A program made the translations under genes and the position numbers. The notes under the pieces were generated by a model. The model was not told the origin of the DNA. It made no database searches and saw only the letters and a list, made by a program, of their open reading frames with translations. DNA of 64,000 nucleotides from Chondrosia reniformis (taxonomy: Eukaryota; Porifera; Demospongiae; Chondrillida; Chondrillidae), in the NCBI GenBank assembly GCA_947172415.1, contig OX359197.1, positions 1,860,001 to 1,924,000 on the forward strand. Reading direction: 5' to 3'. Of the stretch, positions 35,135 through 46,574 are shown piece by piece (position 1 is the stretch's first letter; every line of letters begins with the position of its first letter).

Positions 35135-35618
35135 TTTAAAGTCTACATGTAAATAAGAAAAATGGGGGACACGTACAAGGTGACTACTCAACACGAATAG
35201 AGCTACTGGAGTTACAATCAAGTACTAGACAGTACCAGTTACAAATTTATGAGGTCCAAGTGACTATATAATATTAAAATTACAATTAAGTACTAGCTAC
35301 ACATGTGGTGCAAGTTACAAATTTAAAGAGATCCAAGTGACCCCTAGGATAATCAGTATTTTAAACAGTACAAGACTTTAGTCACACTGTTGCAGGCTTT
35401 GAAATCCTCAACTACTGCATAGAGAGTAGTAGTTGATACAGATCATCCAATTGCAAGGTAGAACACATGGCCTACCAATTAACTTTTCACACCTTAGTAT
35501 AGACTGAAGATAATGCATCTGCAAGCCATATATATCAACAAAGGTTTCAGTCTTAAAGGGGTCTCAGCTAAAAACCACAGCAGATTTAATTTGCCTTGTG
35601 AGGGAGCTAAGAATATCT
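35135..35618. other. Spacer between ALG13 exon 1 and collagen fragment
   Basis: Non-coding, nearly identical to 59537-60023. It would contain the ALG13 promoter on the minus strand. No box is assigned. Confidence 0.5.
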
Positions 35619-35641
35619 GTGTTTAGGTGCACCAAGCTGAA

Positions 35642-36072
35642 TCCACATCTAGCTAATATTGACAGTCCCTATGTTGATGGCATCTCTATTATCCGTGGAT
35701 CTCCACGTCACCATATTTGGACATATGGCAGCTAGACATGATGAAAGAGAAGGTGAATTCTGTTCCTGTGCAAACAACATTAACTTGAGAACTGATGTGC
35801 CAAATTTTGTTGGAAATGACTATTATTGTGAGGCAGGACAAACAGCTCCCCTTTCTGATGGTCATTATGAAACCAGACCTACATCATGGGCTGCTCCCTT
35901 GTGGGATGGAGAAGGCTACACCATTCCAGAGAACAGATGCTGTGACAGGCATGGATGGTTTCATAAGAATGTTTCAAGTACTTCTGATGATGTAGAAGTC
36001 AGGTGGTGTTCTAATAATCCTCGTACAGTGGAAGATGTACTAACTGACCTAGTGGATATTTGGGTACTGTAA
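35642..36072 (+). pseudogene. C-terminal collagen-like fragment A (frameshifted)
   Basis: Homology to the collagen-like genes begins abruptly at CATCTAGCTAATATTGACAG, immediately after a copy of the breakpoint hairpin half (35619-35641), and runs to the normal stop. It lacks the promoter, signal peptide, collagen and neck. One extra G in CATATGGCAGC shifts the frame. The variable stretches differ from all intact genes (EAGQTAPLSDGHYETR, and CANNIN in place of CANFSN). Confidence 0.85.
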
Positions 36073-36300
36073 TTATGCAAAACTAGAAAAGGGCACCTTG
36101 ACCTTATGTGTTCATTTCTTACTAAAATGAAGTACCTTGATAGCTAGTGTAATCATTTTCTTTCATTAGAAATACACCAGTTCACTAGTACATCTGCAAA
36201 AAGTAACAAAACAAGACAGTGACTAGATGATAAGGCTAATCATACAGAAGTTGCCTGTATATGCTGAAATTAAAGTAACTTACTGTAACCATATACTTAT

Positions 36301-36351
36301 GTGTTTGGGCACACCAAGCTGAAGCACAGTAGGAATGGTGTACCCAAACAC
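36301..36351. repeat. Breakpoint hairpin, copy 1
   Basis: GTGTTTGGGCACACCA pairs with TGGTGTACCCAAACAC (one mismatch) around a 19-nt loop. Other copies are at 41104-41149 (perfect 16-bp arms), 49399-49449 and 60707-60757. SAFB-derived sequence starts a few bases after each. Confidence 0.8.
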
Positions 36352-36355
36352 AGAC

Positions 36356-36907
36356 CTATGGCAGTAGCTACAGTAAGAATGAAGGACAGATTTCCTCTTC
36401 AGGTGCATATAGGGCTCCTCAGGTGGAACATCGCTAATTCAGACATCAGTTTTGCAGTTAGCCAAAGCTCCTCTTCTAACCAATCTGAGAGTCGGAAGAC
36501 AGACTTTCCATCCAGCACCGCCTAATATGGTGGTTATAGTGGTCGAGGAAATTCTGAAAATCCATTATCCAATCAAAAGGCTGTACAAAGGCCAGATTCT
36601 GGTAGTCAACATCAGTGGAAACAGCCAGGTGACAGCCAAAGCTTCAGTTCTCCCCCAATTTCTCAAACATCTAAGAGGTATATTGGTTTGCTTATTGTAT
36701 GCTCTTACCTATATATATGAACTAGGCATTTGTTTCTCGGTACGTACGCATATACGTATATACTACTTTTAATTAATGAATCTTATATGTTTTTCTCAGC
36801 TATTACCAGCAAACTCCGCAATCTTATTCCACCACTGCCTCCAACAGCTCTACAGGTGGCTATTCTAGTCAAACAGGTCAAGGAGGTACCTCTGCTTACC
36901 AGCGTCC
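36356..36907 (+). pseudogene. SAFB exon 8/9 fragment, copy 1 (broken)
   Basis: Copy of the 3' part of SAFB exon 8 (to 36677), its last intron and the start of exon 9 (from 36800). A TAA interrupts exon 8 (GCCTAATATGG where the gene has GCCTCATACGG). Exon 9 is cut after ACCAGCGTC and fused to the downstream spacer, a deletion of several hundred bases. Confidence 0.85.
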
Positions 36908-37609
36908 TCCTTGAAGTATTAATGAAATTGGATGATTATGAAGTTGTGAATCCCATTGTTTTGTTTAGAAATTTTCCAAATATTGAAGGATTGCCAGTTT
37001 TATACAACTTTAATAGATCAATATTCAATTCTTCAACTGTTTTAAGCAAATACCTAAAGAAAGAAATGATACCAATGATACAAGGTACAAAATGTGTTCC
37101 TTGGGCTTATGCATCTCATTTTATAATCAATCAAATGAACAAATATATAATGAAAATTACATGAATACAAATTGAAAGGTTATAAGGTGGATTAAGAATG
37201 TTTATGCCTGACCAATCAAGTAACTGAAGTTTTATCTTGGTTGGTAAACTGAAGTTCTATTGTGTAACAATCATTGATAGTCCTACCAGTCATCCAAGAT
37301 GAAAAATCTTTACAGAACCATAGACACCTGCTCTATAAATACATAGTACTCATTAGCATGGTAAATGTACTTTATTGGTGGATGTGGATATCACTACTTC
37401 TAATCCATCACAAGTATACAAGAAACACTTGTGGTTTTAAAAAAGAGAAGCTGTTGAAGGTGAATGTAGCAATCTAAAAACTTGTAACGTTAAAAAAGGA
37501 AGTTATTACATAAAATACTTCAATCTCCCAACCAAGATCATAATTCAGTCACTGGTTGATCTAGTGTAATGTCTCCCAGTCTATATATGACATATCTACC
37601 TAGGAAGAA
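36908..37609. other. Cassette spacer, copy 2
   Basis: Homologous to 26737-27480, non-coding. Frames such as the one through 37164 are by-products. Confidence 0.6.
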
Positions 37610-37776
37610 TAATTATAAAATTGAATATATAACTAACTCTGGTTTGGTGTAGATCAGATAGGACTCTTTTGCAAGTTGTGAAGCTAACTCTGTTTGGTGA
37701 TTGTTCATTAAAGTGGGGTTGATCACTACTATTAATGGCTTTTGTAATTCCAATGACTCTAATATTGAACCAGAAC
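37610..37776 (-). pseudogene. ALG13: ALG13-like last exon, array copy 2
   Basis: Acceptor and frame as in copy 1: [20 protein letters not shown]...[17 protein letters not shown] is uninterrupted, but the end changes to [10 protein letters not shown]. It has no exon 1 or 2 of its own in the adjacent unit, so it is an orphan exon. Confidence 0.65.
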
Positions 37777-37864
37777 CTGAAAGAATTTAAAGAAACATCA
37801 ACTTTATTTCCTAGTATTACATTATATGTAGGCATGTAATGTTGGAAAAAGTGGTTTTTGAATA

Positions 37865-38569
37865 CAGTGGACTCTCCATCCAAGGGACGGGCTGGGACGA
37901 CAGCATTTGTCCTTTGTATGAAAATGTCCTTAACTCAGAAAGTATTAGAAAACTATATTATAAGCAAATTAACACACCGCTATCCATTAATGAAAGTGCT
38001 ACAATCACAAAAGCACCAATCTACACCTTTTGAAGGGCAGGTACTTCAGCTGCAGCGCGAACCATTAAATCCAAAGGACAGATTCGCTGTGATTGTTTGC
38101 CTGGACGGTGAGATAGTCGGAAGAGTTCCTGCTAATCTTGCTCCAACGTTTTCTCCATTTCTAGCAAGGGGGTGTAACACCATCACAGCAACCATAACTG
38201 GTGCTCGAGTCAATCGTGGAGCAGGTTTGGGTCTGGAGGTTCCTTGCTGCTATACACTAACTAGACCAAAATGTTACGTGCAGCGTGCAAAGGAACTTCT
38301 GACCCATTTAAACTAGCCTGCTTGTTGTTTGAGACGTTTCTGGTACTTTTATTGATTTGCTGGTTCTTTGTGTCCGTTCATAGAGAGAATTTTGTTCGCA
38401 ATGTTCACAATCGGGTACTTTAAAGCGTCCGTTGGACGGTATTGAGAGCGTCCGCATTTGGGAGATTAAAACGTATTAACGTCATGCGCGGGAGAAACCG
38501 TGACCACGTGGAGGACGTTGTAAAGCAACTGATCGTTACTGGGAGAGTCCGTTAAGGGAGAGTCCACTG
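37865..38569 (+). mobile_element. 705-bp TA-flanked element carrying a HIRAN-like frame, copy 1
   Basis: Terminal inverted repeats CAGTGGACTCTCC / GGAGAGTCCACTG with TA on both sides (37863-37864 and 38570-38571). Paralogous units at 27719 and 43036 show the empty site (TTTTGAATAT...), which supports a genuine insertion. TIR sequence and TA target fit the Tc1/mariner-pogo group, yet there is no transposase frame. A second copy is at 62432-63136. Confidence 0.8.
37918..38316 (+). CDS. HIRAN-domain-like protein inside a transposable element, copy 1
   Basis: A 132-codon frame lies between the element's inverted repeats. It contains NPKDRFAVIVCLDGEIVGRV then PANLAPTFSPFLARGCNTIT, resembling HIRAN domains (DNA-end-binding modules of HLTF/Rad5 and many invertebrate element-borne proteins). 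The frame stays open further upstream through the TIR, but the first sensible ATG is 37918. The near-identical copy at 62485-62883 also keeps the frame. Its role in mobilisation is unknown. Confidence 0.65.
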   Translation: MKMSLTQKVLENYIISKLTHRYPLMKVLQSQKHQSTPFEGQVLQLQREPLNPKDRFAVIVCLDGEIVGRVPANLAPTFSPFLARGCNTITATITGARVNRGAGLGLEVPCCYTLTRPKCYVQRAKELLTHLN

Positions 38570-38571
38570 TA

Positions 38572-39400
38572 TATACCAGTACGTATGTACATGCGTCAGG
38601 GTATATGTATAATGCCACTGATCAAAATTATTGGATAATAGGTAAACCAGTCAGTGTGTACATAACGCCAAATATAGATAGATTACTTTGATTAGATACA
38701 CAAGAGTATAATCTAAATATGTATATACGTACATAGTTTTGGAATTGTTACTTCTAAAGTAATTTGCTCTCTAACTAAATTCATATTGTACATAATATGT
38801 AGTACGTGTTATATGGGTACCTTAACCATAACCAATAGCTACGTAACCATAAAACAATGTATTCCACTTACTAAACTAAGTATACGTACGGTGTAAATTT
38901 AAGCATTACTTGTTAGTACTGCACTGTATGCACAGTCTTCCTACAACAACATAAATGTGGCTGGACTAAGGTATTTATGTATGAACATACAAGTAGGCAA
39001 TAAAATAACATTAAATTTTACTTTCATTACCGTATATACTTACTTATAGATTTTCACTATTTCAGTTTTTGTATAAGTAAGTACATACATACTAACTTAA
39101 CAATTATAATAATAATTCTACTGAGGATGCTTGTCCCAGCAAATTAAACAGGAAGTTTGGTATCATGTGCTTAGTTGTTTACTTCAATTTATAAATGTAT
39201 ATTACTAATTACTACACCCACTGTGGGGTTGTTTACATTTATAATAGAAAGTTAAGTAAACATTTAATGAAATGTGCATTCTGATAGGTAACCTTATCAA
39301 ATCAATGCACTTAAAGGGTATATTTTGAAATGTCCAGTTCTTTAAAATGATTAATGATGTTTACAGATTAAGAGTCTATTGTAAGTTCCAGTTCCATCCC
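38572..39400. other. Upstream region of collagen-like gene 3
   Basis: Continuation of the conserved type-A upstream spacer interrupted by the HIRAN element. TATATAAG at 39406-39413 lies 69 bp from the ATG. Confidence 0.6.
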
Positions 39401-39474
39401 ATCTCTATATAAGAACTAAAGCAACCACTTCTGATATAGTGTTTCTGTTCAACTATATTGTAACTGACTTTACA

Positions 39475-40761
39475 ATGAAAATCTTTGTAATAAATGTCTT
39501 CTTTATCCTGATCTCTCTGACCTCTGCTCAGAATAAGACTTGTATAGATCCTGTCAGTGATAGGGTGACATTTGAAGTGGTTGGTGTGAAAGGCCCTGAG
39601 GGACCAGCTGGTCCTGTTGGTTCAAGAGGAGACAGAGGTGACAAAGGAGATGTTGGACTGAGAGGTGTTCAAGGCCTCAAAGGAGAGAAGGGAAACTTGG
39701 GAGAGAGGGGAAGGCCAGGTCTACAAGGTGTAGCAGGGTTACCTGGACCAATTGGTGAGACAGGCCCTTCTGGTCTCAGAGGCTATTCTGGTCCTGAAGG
39801 TCCAAGAGGTTCACCTGGTCTCCCAGGAAATACAGAGTTAAGTGAAGAGGAATTTGAACGTGTAAAGAATGAACTAATATCTTCATCACTTCAACCTCTG
39901 CTTCAGAAAATAGAAGATTTAGAGAACGCACTTCACTTGCACAAGAAATGCAACCAGACTACACTAGGCATCACTTCACCAGCCCAATCCTGTAAGGAGA
40001 TCTTTGCAGTTGACCCAACCTGTGTGGCTGGCTACTACTTGATCTCTCAAAATGGTAGGGACCCAGTTCTGACGTACTGTAAGAACCACCTCTGTGGGTT
40101 GACTGGTCCATGGAGGAGAGTAACTCACATCAACATGTCGGAAGAAGGAGCACAGTGCCCTCCAGGACTGCAGGAAAGTTCAGATCCATCTGGTAACATT
40201 AGAGCATGTGGTCGCACTGTAGACAATAATTGTTCTTCTGTACACTTTCCTACTGGAAACAGTTCATACACACAAATATGTGGGATTGTAAGAGGATATG
40301 CTAAAGGTTGGAACAATGCATTTGGACCATCTTACAACTTTCCAGATCTAGCCAATATTGACAGTCCCTATGTTGATGGTATCTCTATTACCCATGGATC
40401 TCCACGTCACCATATTTGGACATATGCAGCTAGATTCGATGAAAGAGTAGGTGGATTCTGTTCCTGTGCTAACTTTAGTAACTTGAGAACTGATGTGCCA
40501 AGTTTTGTTGGAAATGACTATTATTGTGAGTCAGGACATACAGGTCCTCTTTCTGATGAAATCAGACCTACATCATGGGCTGACCCCTTGTGGGACGGAG
40601 AAGGCTGCACCATTCCAGAGAACAGATGCTGTGACAGACATGGATGGTTTCATAGGAATGTTTCAAGTACTTCTGATGATGTAGAAGTCAGATGGTGTTC
40701 TAATAATCCTCGTACAGTTGAAAATGTACTAACTGACCTAGTGGATATGTGGGTGCTGTAG
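39475..40761 (+). CDS. Collagen-like secreted protein 3 (type A leader), 428 aa
   Basis: I choose the ATG at 39475, which gives the conserved signal peptide (MKIFVINVFFILISLTSA); the frame is open further upstream but only from a GTG. The triple-helix stretch, RGD, neck and Cys-rich domain are intact. It is four residues shorter than proteins 1, 2, 4 and 6: three are missing in the variable loop (TGPLSDEIRPTSW), and HLCG stands where proteins 1 and 4 have HTLCG. GSRGDRGD differs from GPKGDRGD in the others. The neighbours are an orphan ALG13 exon upstream and a SAFB fragment downstream. Confidence 0.88.
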   Translation: MKIFVINVFFILISLTSAQNKTCIDPVSDRVTFEVVGVKGPEGPAGPVGSRGDRGDKGDVGLRGVQGLKGEKGNLGERGRPGLQGVAGLPGPIGETGPSGLRGYSGPEGPRGSPGLPGNTELSEEEFERVKNELISSSLQPLLQKIEDLENALHLHKKCNQTTLGITSPAQSCKEIFAVDPTCVAGYYLISQNGRDPVLTYCKNHLCGLTGPWRRVTHINMSEEGAQCPPGLQESSDPSGNIRACGRTVDNNCSSVHFPTGNSSYTQICGIVRGYAKGWNNAFGPSYNFPDLANIDSPYVDGISITHGSPRHHIWTYAARFDERVGGFCSCANFSNLRTDVPSFVGNDYYCESGHTGPLSDEIRPTSWADPLWDGEGCTIPENRCCDRHGWFHRNVSSTSDDVEVRWCSNNPRTVENVLTDLVDMWVL

Positions 40762-41103
40762 TTATGCAGAACTAGAAAAGGGCACCTTGACCTAATGTGT
40801 TCATTTCTTATAAAAATAGTTAATATCAAAAGTAGATTGATAGCTAGTGTAATTATTTTTCTTTCAGTAGAAATGTATTTTTTTCTGCATCATAATTGTG
40901 TAATATCAAATCTTTGTTCATTCACATTCAAAAAAATCATTTACAAAAATGATGTTAGAAGTAGGAATGGCAGTGTTCAACAGTGACTAGTACATCTGCA
41001 AAAAGTAATGGAACAAGACAGTGATTATTTGATAAGGCTGGTCATACAGAAGTTGCATGCATATGTATATACTGAAATTTAAGTAAGTTAACCATATACT
41101 TCT

Positions 41104-41149
41104 GTGTTTGGGTGCACCAAGCTGAAGCATGAATGGTGCACCCAAACAC
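41104..41149. repeat. Breakpoint hairpin, copy 2 (perfect)
   Basis: GTGTTTGGGTGCACCA and TGGTGCACCCAAACAC form a perfect 16-bp stem around a 14-nt loop, directly before SAFB-derived sequence. Confidence 0.85.
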
Positions 41150-41954
41150 TGTCCTATGGCTGTAGCTATGTACAGTAAGAATGAAGGACAAATCTCCTCT
41201 TCAGGTGGATATACGGGGTCCTCGGATGGAACTTCAGACTTCAGTTTCGCAGTTAGCCAAAGCTCCTCTTCTAACCAATCTGAGAGTCGGAAGACAGACT
41301 TTCCATCCAGCACCACCTCATACGGTGGCTATAGTGGCCGAGGAAATTCTGAAAATCCTTTACCCAATCAGAAGGCTGGACAAAGGGCAGGTTCTGGTAG
41401 TCAGCATCAATGGAAACAGCCAGGTGACAGCCAAAGCTTCAGTTCTCCCCCAATTTCTCAAACATCTAAGAGGTATATTGGTTTGCTTATTGTATGCTCT
41501 CATCTATATATATGAACTAGGCATTTGTTTCTTGGTACGTATGCATTATACTACTTTTAGTTACTGAATCTTATTTGTTTTTCTCAGCTATTACCAGCAA
41601 ACTCCACAATCTTATTCCACCACTGCCTCCAACAGCTCTACAGGTGGCTATTCTAGTCAAACAGGTCAAGGAGCTACCTCTGCATACCAGCGTCCCACCA
41701 CTGGACCCCACTATAACCAACAGACTAGTGGTGCCACTAGGCCCTATCAAGCTAGCAGTAGAGGAGGTGGCATGCACATGCCTCCTAAAGACTCCATGTC
41801 CCGATCACCAGCCGGCCGTGGAGCACCATCCAGCCATGGACCTCCCCCACAAGGTATGGGGAGACCAGGTCCACCCCAGGGACGCTACCACAATCCTAGC
41901 AGGGACAGCAACATTAGAGGAGGCCATCCACAGTATTCCGGTAGGAGATACTGA
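41150..41954 (+). pseudogene. SAFB exon 8/9 fragment, copy 2 (open frames)
   Basis: Copy of the end of exon 8 (to 41472), the last intron and full exon 9 (41588-41954). Both exon frames, both splice sites and the terminal RRY stop are kept. There is no promoter or upstream exon, so alone it is a gene fragment. It could only be expressed as an alternative 3' end of a longer transcript. Confidence 0.8.
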
Positions 41955-42718
41955 AAGCAACACTCCTTTGGACCTATTTTTCATGCACCTTATCTCTGTA
42001 ATGCATAACCAGTATATTTTGTACGTAGCCTAACACAGTGGATCCTATTCTAATAATGTTTAGTGAGCAATAATGTAACTCCTTGAAGTAATAATAAAGT
42101 TGGATGATTATAAAGTTGTGAATCCCATTGTTTTGGTAAGAAAATTTCCAAACACTGAAGGATTGCCAGTTTTATACAACTTTAATAGATCAATATTCAA
42201 GCAAATGCCTAAAGAAATAATGATACCAATGATACAAGGTACAAAATGTGTTCCTTGGGCTTATGCATCTCATTTTAAAATCAATCAAATGAACAATTAC
42301 ATAATGAAAATTACATGAATACAAATTGAAAGGTTATAAGGTGGATTAGGAATGTTTATGTCTGACCAATCAAGTAACCAAAGTTTTATCTTGGTTGGTA
42401 AACTGAAGTTCTATTGTGTAACAATCATTGATAGTCCTACCAGTCATCCAAGATGAAAACTCTTTATGGAACCATAGACACCTGCTCTATATATCCGTAG
42501 GACTCGTTAGCATGGTATGTGTACTTTATTGGTGTGTGTATATCACTACTTACTAATCCCATCACAAGTATATGAGAAACACTTGGGGTTTTATAAAAAG
42601 AGAAGCTGTTGAAAGTGAATGTAGTAGTCTAAATACTCCTGACGTAACAAAAGGAAGTTATTACATAAGATACGTACGTCAATCTCCCAACCAAGATCAG
42701 AATTCGGTCACTGTTTGA
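41955..42718. other. Cassette spacer, copy 3
   Basis: Homologous to 26613-27404. Nothing else seen. Confidence 0.6.
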
Positions 42719-42936
42719 TCAAGTGTAATGTCTCCCAGTTCTATATATGACACATCTACCTAGGAAGAATAATTTAAAAATTAAATGTACTACTAACTTT
42801 GGTGTGGTGTAAATCAGATAGGATTCTTTTGCAAGTTGTGAAGCTAACTCAGTTTGGTGATTGTTCATTAAAGTTGGGTTGATTACTACTATTAATGGCT
42901 TTTGTAATTCCAAGGACTCTAATATTGAACCAGAAC
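42719..42936 (-). pseudogene. ALG13: ALG13-like last exon, array copy 3 (open frame)
   Basis: Frame and acceptor intact and nearly identical to copy 1, including the ending GRCVIYRTGRHYT. There are no exon 1 or 2 sequences in this unit, so it is an orphan unless spliced over a long distance from the exons at 59536/58798. Confidence 0.65.
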
Positions 42937-43289
42937 CTGAAAGAATGTAAAGAAACATCAACTTTTTTTCCATATACACTAGCATATACAGTGTATGTAC
43001 ATAGGTATATGATGTTGGACAAAGTGGTTTTTGAATATAAACCAGTCAGGGTACGTATATGTATAATGCCACTGATCAAAATTATTGGATAAAAGGTAAA
43101 CCAATCAGTGTGTACATGACGCCAAATATAGATTGATTACTTTGATTAGATACACAATAGTATAATCTAAATACGTGTATACATAGTTTTGGAATTGGTA
43201 CTTACTGTAAATGAATATCATCTTTAAGGCTGTAAAGATGCTTAAAGAAATCCTTAAAGATGATCTTTACTGTGTTTAAGAAAATTTAA

Positions 43290-43452
43290 AGGCAGTAAAG
43301 GTATCTTTACAATCTTTAAGTAAGATTAAAGACATTAAAGGTATCTTTACAATCTTTAAGTAAGATTAAAGACAGTAAAGGTATCTTTACAATCTTTAAG
43401 TAAGATTAAAGACAGTAAAGGTATCTTTACAATCTTTAAGTAAGATTAAAGA
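43290..43452. repeat. 40-bp tandem repeat, about 4 units
   Basis: The unit AGACAGTAAAGGTATCTTTA then CAATCTTTAAGTAAGATTAA is repeated almost exactly, within the left subterminal region of the 3.36-kb element. Confidence 0.9.
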
Positions 43453-43664
43453 CATGTACAAGAAAGATAATCTTTCAGATCTTTAAGCAACTTACAAACA
43501 TCTTTAAGGACTGGATCATCTAAATAGTGTTATGTATATAGGAAGACTGCTATAATTAGATCACTCCAATCCATGAATATATATGCGTACATTATCACAT
43601 GCTATATGTATATAGATTGATAATGCATCATTCGCTATCGCTTTGGTATATATACAAGGGCACA

Positions 43665-43765
43665 ACATGAAAAATCTAAGATACCATTTTCTTACATGCT
43701 ACGTATATATGTTATACATATGCCTATTCTGTAAAAGAGCCTATAGGGGAACTAAACCTGACATG
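43665..43765 (-). repeat. Partial copy of the dispersed repeat
   Basis: Inverted copy of 14815-14900 (CTAAGATACCATTTTC, GCCTATTCTGTAAAAGAGCC, TATAGGGGAACTAAACC), nested in the 3.36-kb element. The hammerhead part is absent. Confidence 0.65.
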
Positions 43766-43799
43766 TACATGTAAGGGTCATGAGATGTCAAAAATATCA

Positions 43800-45510
43800 T
43801 GACTTCAATACATCTCTTAAACATTAATTTTCCTCAATTGAAGCAATTATATATATATATAATAAGAGAACTGCATGGGCAAATGGAGCATAGATAAGTA
43901 TGTGATTAGTGTAAGGCCATATATATGAAGATAGTGTTTCAGTAGAAATTAGATTATTGTAAATGCAGTGTTTCTGTCCTAGTGGAAAACCAACTTCTGA
44001 ATGAGAAGCTGGTCTTATGAAGTTTTGGCAGTTGCAATGTGGCAAAATATCCTTTCAACAGGCATGAATGTTGCTGGTCCCGGAGGAATGGTATTAATTT
44101 TCCTTATTTATTAATGGCCTTTTGAAGGGGAATTCTGTATCAATAGTTGAAACCTCTTTGAACCATGACAGAACAGCAAATATCTTCTCACTTTTGTTGA
44201 CATATACTGTCTGGATATTTAGAAAACAACCCAAATATGTACCTGTGATGCTATTTTTATGGACTTACACTTAAAGCATAGTGATGGAAGGTGATGTTTT
44301 CCTGTATCCTTAAGTATTGATAATTCATTGGGCAATATTGTTCTAAAATATACATATCCTCATAAACAAGGCATACCATGCATGTTTTGTGACTTCTCTG
44401 TTATAATTTTGGAGGCAGTTCTATCTCTTGCAATTGGTGACACTGTCTCCAATTAATGCTATTAACAGGTTTATTTGCTGCTGATAGGAAAACAGAAGTG
44501 ACAATGAGTGTTTTTTCTATATCCATATCCATGTTGGAATACATTGTAAAATCAAGCTCTGCATGAGGCTGTATCAACTTGACTTGTGGTGTAGCATAGT
44601 GCAGCAGAGTGGGAAATGCTAAGGAATTTTACCATTGGTTGCTCCTCAAGATTTTTGTTTACATTTGTATAACTACCTAGTATGCCATTATATCTCTTGA
44701 ACAAAAACAACCATTCAAGCACCCACATGCACATTCATGCAGCTGCAATTTCAACAATATGGATCACATGTTTCATTTTTATAAAATGACAACTTATAGC
44801 TATAGGGGGAAAAGTAGATGAATAAAAGAGGGCAAAACAGTTAAAAACTGTAAGAGTTTGAGATGAATTTCAGGTGTCCAGCAGAAGAAAGCCAGCAGAC
44901 TATGCCAAGTTTAAATGGGCCATAAATGCAGCCCCAGAAGGAGGGGACAACAATCATATAAGCGATGTATCTATAAATGGAAGGGAAGCACTAGTATCAC
45001 AAAGCACACCAAGACATGTAGTAGCATAAAGAACATACTAAGAGAACTTTTTATTGCTAATCTGACTAGTAGCTAGCTAATTTACTAAGTCTCAGTTTAT
45101 ATTAACCATTTTACCGTTGCTGCTTATAATGGTGGACTCATATAGTATATCAAGTTTGTGGGGTGCCTAATTATAAGGACCCTTTAAATTGAAATATAGG
45201 GACATACCATACAATATAGGGCAGTAAACATTCAAGCTATATAGTGACTTACTTTTGGTATTTAATTGGTAGCCATTTTATGAACTATGACGTAATCTCT
45301 TCATTGATTGGTTAATTTATTTCAAATTGGAGATGCACCTTAAAATAGTGACGGTGAATTTTACAATGTAAGTATTGAGGCACATGCACTCTTTGTAAGC
45401 CTACTATTTGAAAATTCTTTTAATAATATTTCAGGAAAATGTTTCTATGTGATGATTAGTTTTTTTGATGCTGATTACATGGTTATTCAAACACTCTCCT
45501 CTCTATAGCT
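43800..45510. other. Interior of the 3.36-kb element, unannotated
   Basis: No convincing coding frame on either strand and no recognised repeat. Confidence 0.45.
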
Positions 45511-45514
45511 AGTT

Positions 45515-46215
45515 AGGGTTAATTTGCTGAATGAAGATTTTAAGTAAATTTAACTGTGAGTGCACAGTTGATTAAATTATGTAGTTGGTGTCTTTCCTCT
45601 CTGGTAACAGGAATATTCACTGATTGAAGTCTAGAAGTAAGTTTAACTGTGAGTGCAATGTTGATTTAATTATGTAGTTGGTGTCTTTCCATTATTCACT
45701 GCAGCTGATCATGATTGAAACTTATAGAAGTAAGTGTACTGACAGTGTGTGCAATGTATGTAATTGGTGTCTTTTTTACTCTCTGGTAACAGAATTATTC
45801 GCTGATTGAAGCCTAGAAGTAAGTTTCACTGTGTGCATGTGCAATGTTGATTTAATTATGTAGTTGGTGTCTTTCCTCTCTGGTCAGGATTATTCACTGC
45901 AGCTGATCATGATTGAAACTTATAGAAGTAAGTGTACTGACAGTGTGTGCAATGTATGTAATTGGTGTCTTTTTTACTCTCTGGTAACAGAATTATTCGC
46001 TGATTGAAGCCTAGAAGTTTCACTGTGTGCATGTGCAATGTTGATTTATTTATGTAGTTGGTGTCTTTCCTCTTGGGTCAGTATTATTCACTGCAGCTAA
46101 TTGAAGCTTAGAAGTAAGTTTTAAATTAACTGTACGTGTACTGTTGATATAATTAATATGTACCTAATTGGTATCTTTCCTCTCTGCTACCAGGGTCACT
46201 GATTAAAGTTTGAGA
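45515..46215. repeat. Degenerate tandem repeat, about 110-120-bp units
   Basis: Repeated landmarks TATGTAGTTGGTGTCTTTCC, CTCTGGTAACAG and GATTGAAGTCTAGAAGTAAG occur about six times with indels, inside the right half of the 3.36-kb element. Confidence 0.75.
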
Positions 46216-46574
46216 ATAAGGAGAAATTGAACTTAACTTTTATTAAACCCTAAATTTTTGTTTAATTATTTTTGTACAGTGTTTAATTTATTTTATGGCA
46301 CAATATATGAGTGAATATAGAAAATATGAAAGGTATTTAAGTATACCTTTCCATAACTGTAAAGGCGCTATTACCTTTAAGTACACTTTAAAGTGTCTTT
46401 AAGGTCACTGAAAGTGTAGCATTCCTGGGGATAAGTTTACCTTAAATATGGAAAGATGCTCTACCTTTAAGGACCTTTACTGGATACCGGAAAGTCACCT
46501 TAAAGACACCTTTACGTGTCTTTAAGGCCACCTTTCCGGTAAATTAAAGATGTTTGTCATTTTCAGTGTTAATT

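Larger units (their letters stand above)
43204..46566. mobile_element. 3.36-kb non-autonomous DNA element (8-bp target duplication)
   Basis: The insertion is obvious by comparison with the paralogous spacers (GGAATTGTTACTTCTA at about 27890, 38740 and 63305). The flanking 8-mers are TGGTACTT (43196-43203) and TGTTAATT (46567-46574), each one change from the empty-site TGTTACTT. The ends are imperfect inverted repeats (ACTGTAAATGAATATCATCT against ACTGAAAATGACAAACATCT). Subterminal regions at both ends are packed with TCTTTAAGG/CCTTTAC motifs. No transposase frame is present. An 8-bp duplication fits hAT, but the class is not certain. Confidence 0.68.

Noticed and set aside
36301..37164. Frames through SAFB fragments and spacers as separate novel genes (also 41129-42033, 60807-61534)
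   Set aside because: They are shifted or partial reading frames of duplicated SAFB exons 8-9 and non-coding spacer.
45515..46215. CTGATTGAAG...TAGAAGT motifs in the 110-120-bp array as hammerhead ribozymes
   Set aside because: The CTGANGA core and the GAAA block are not present together, and stem I complementarity is missing.
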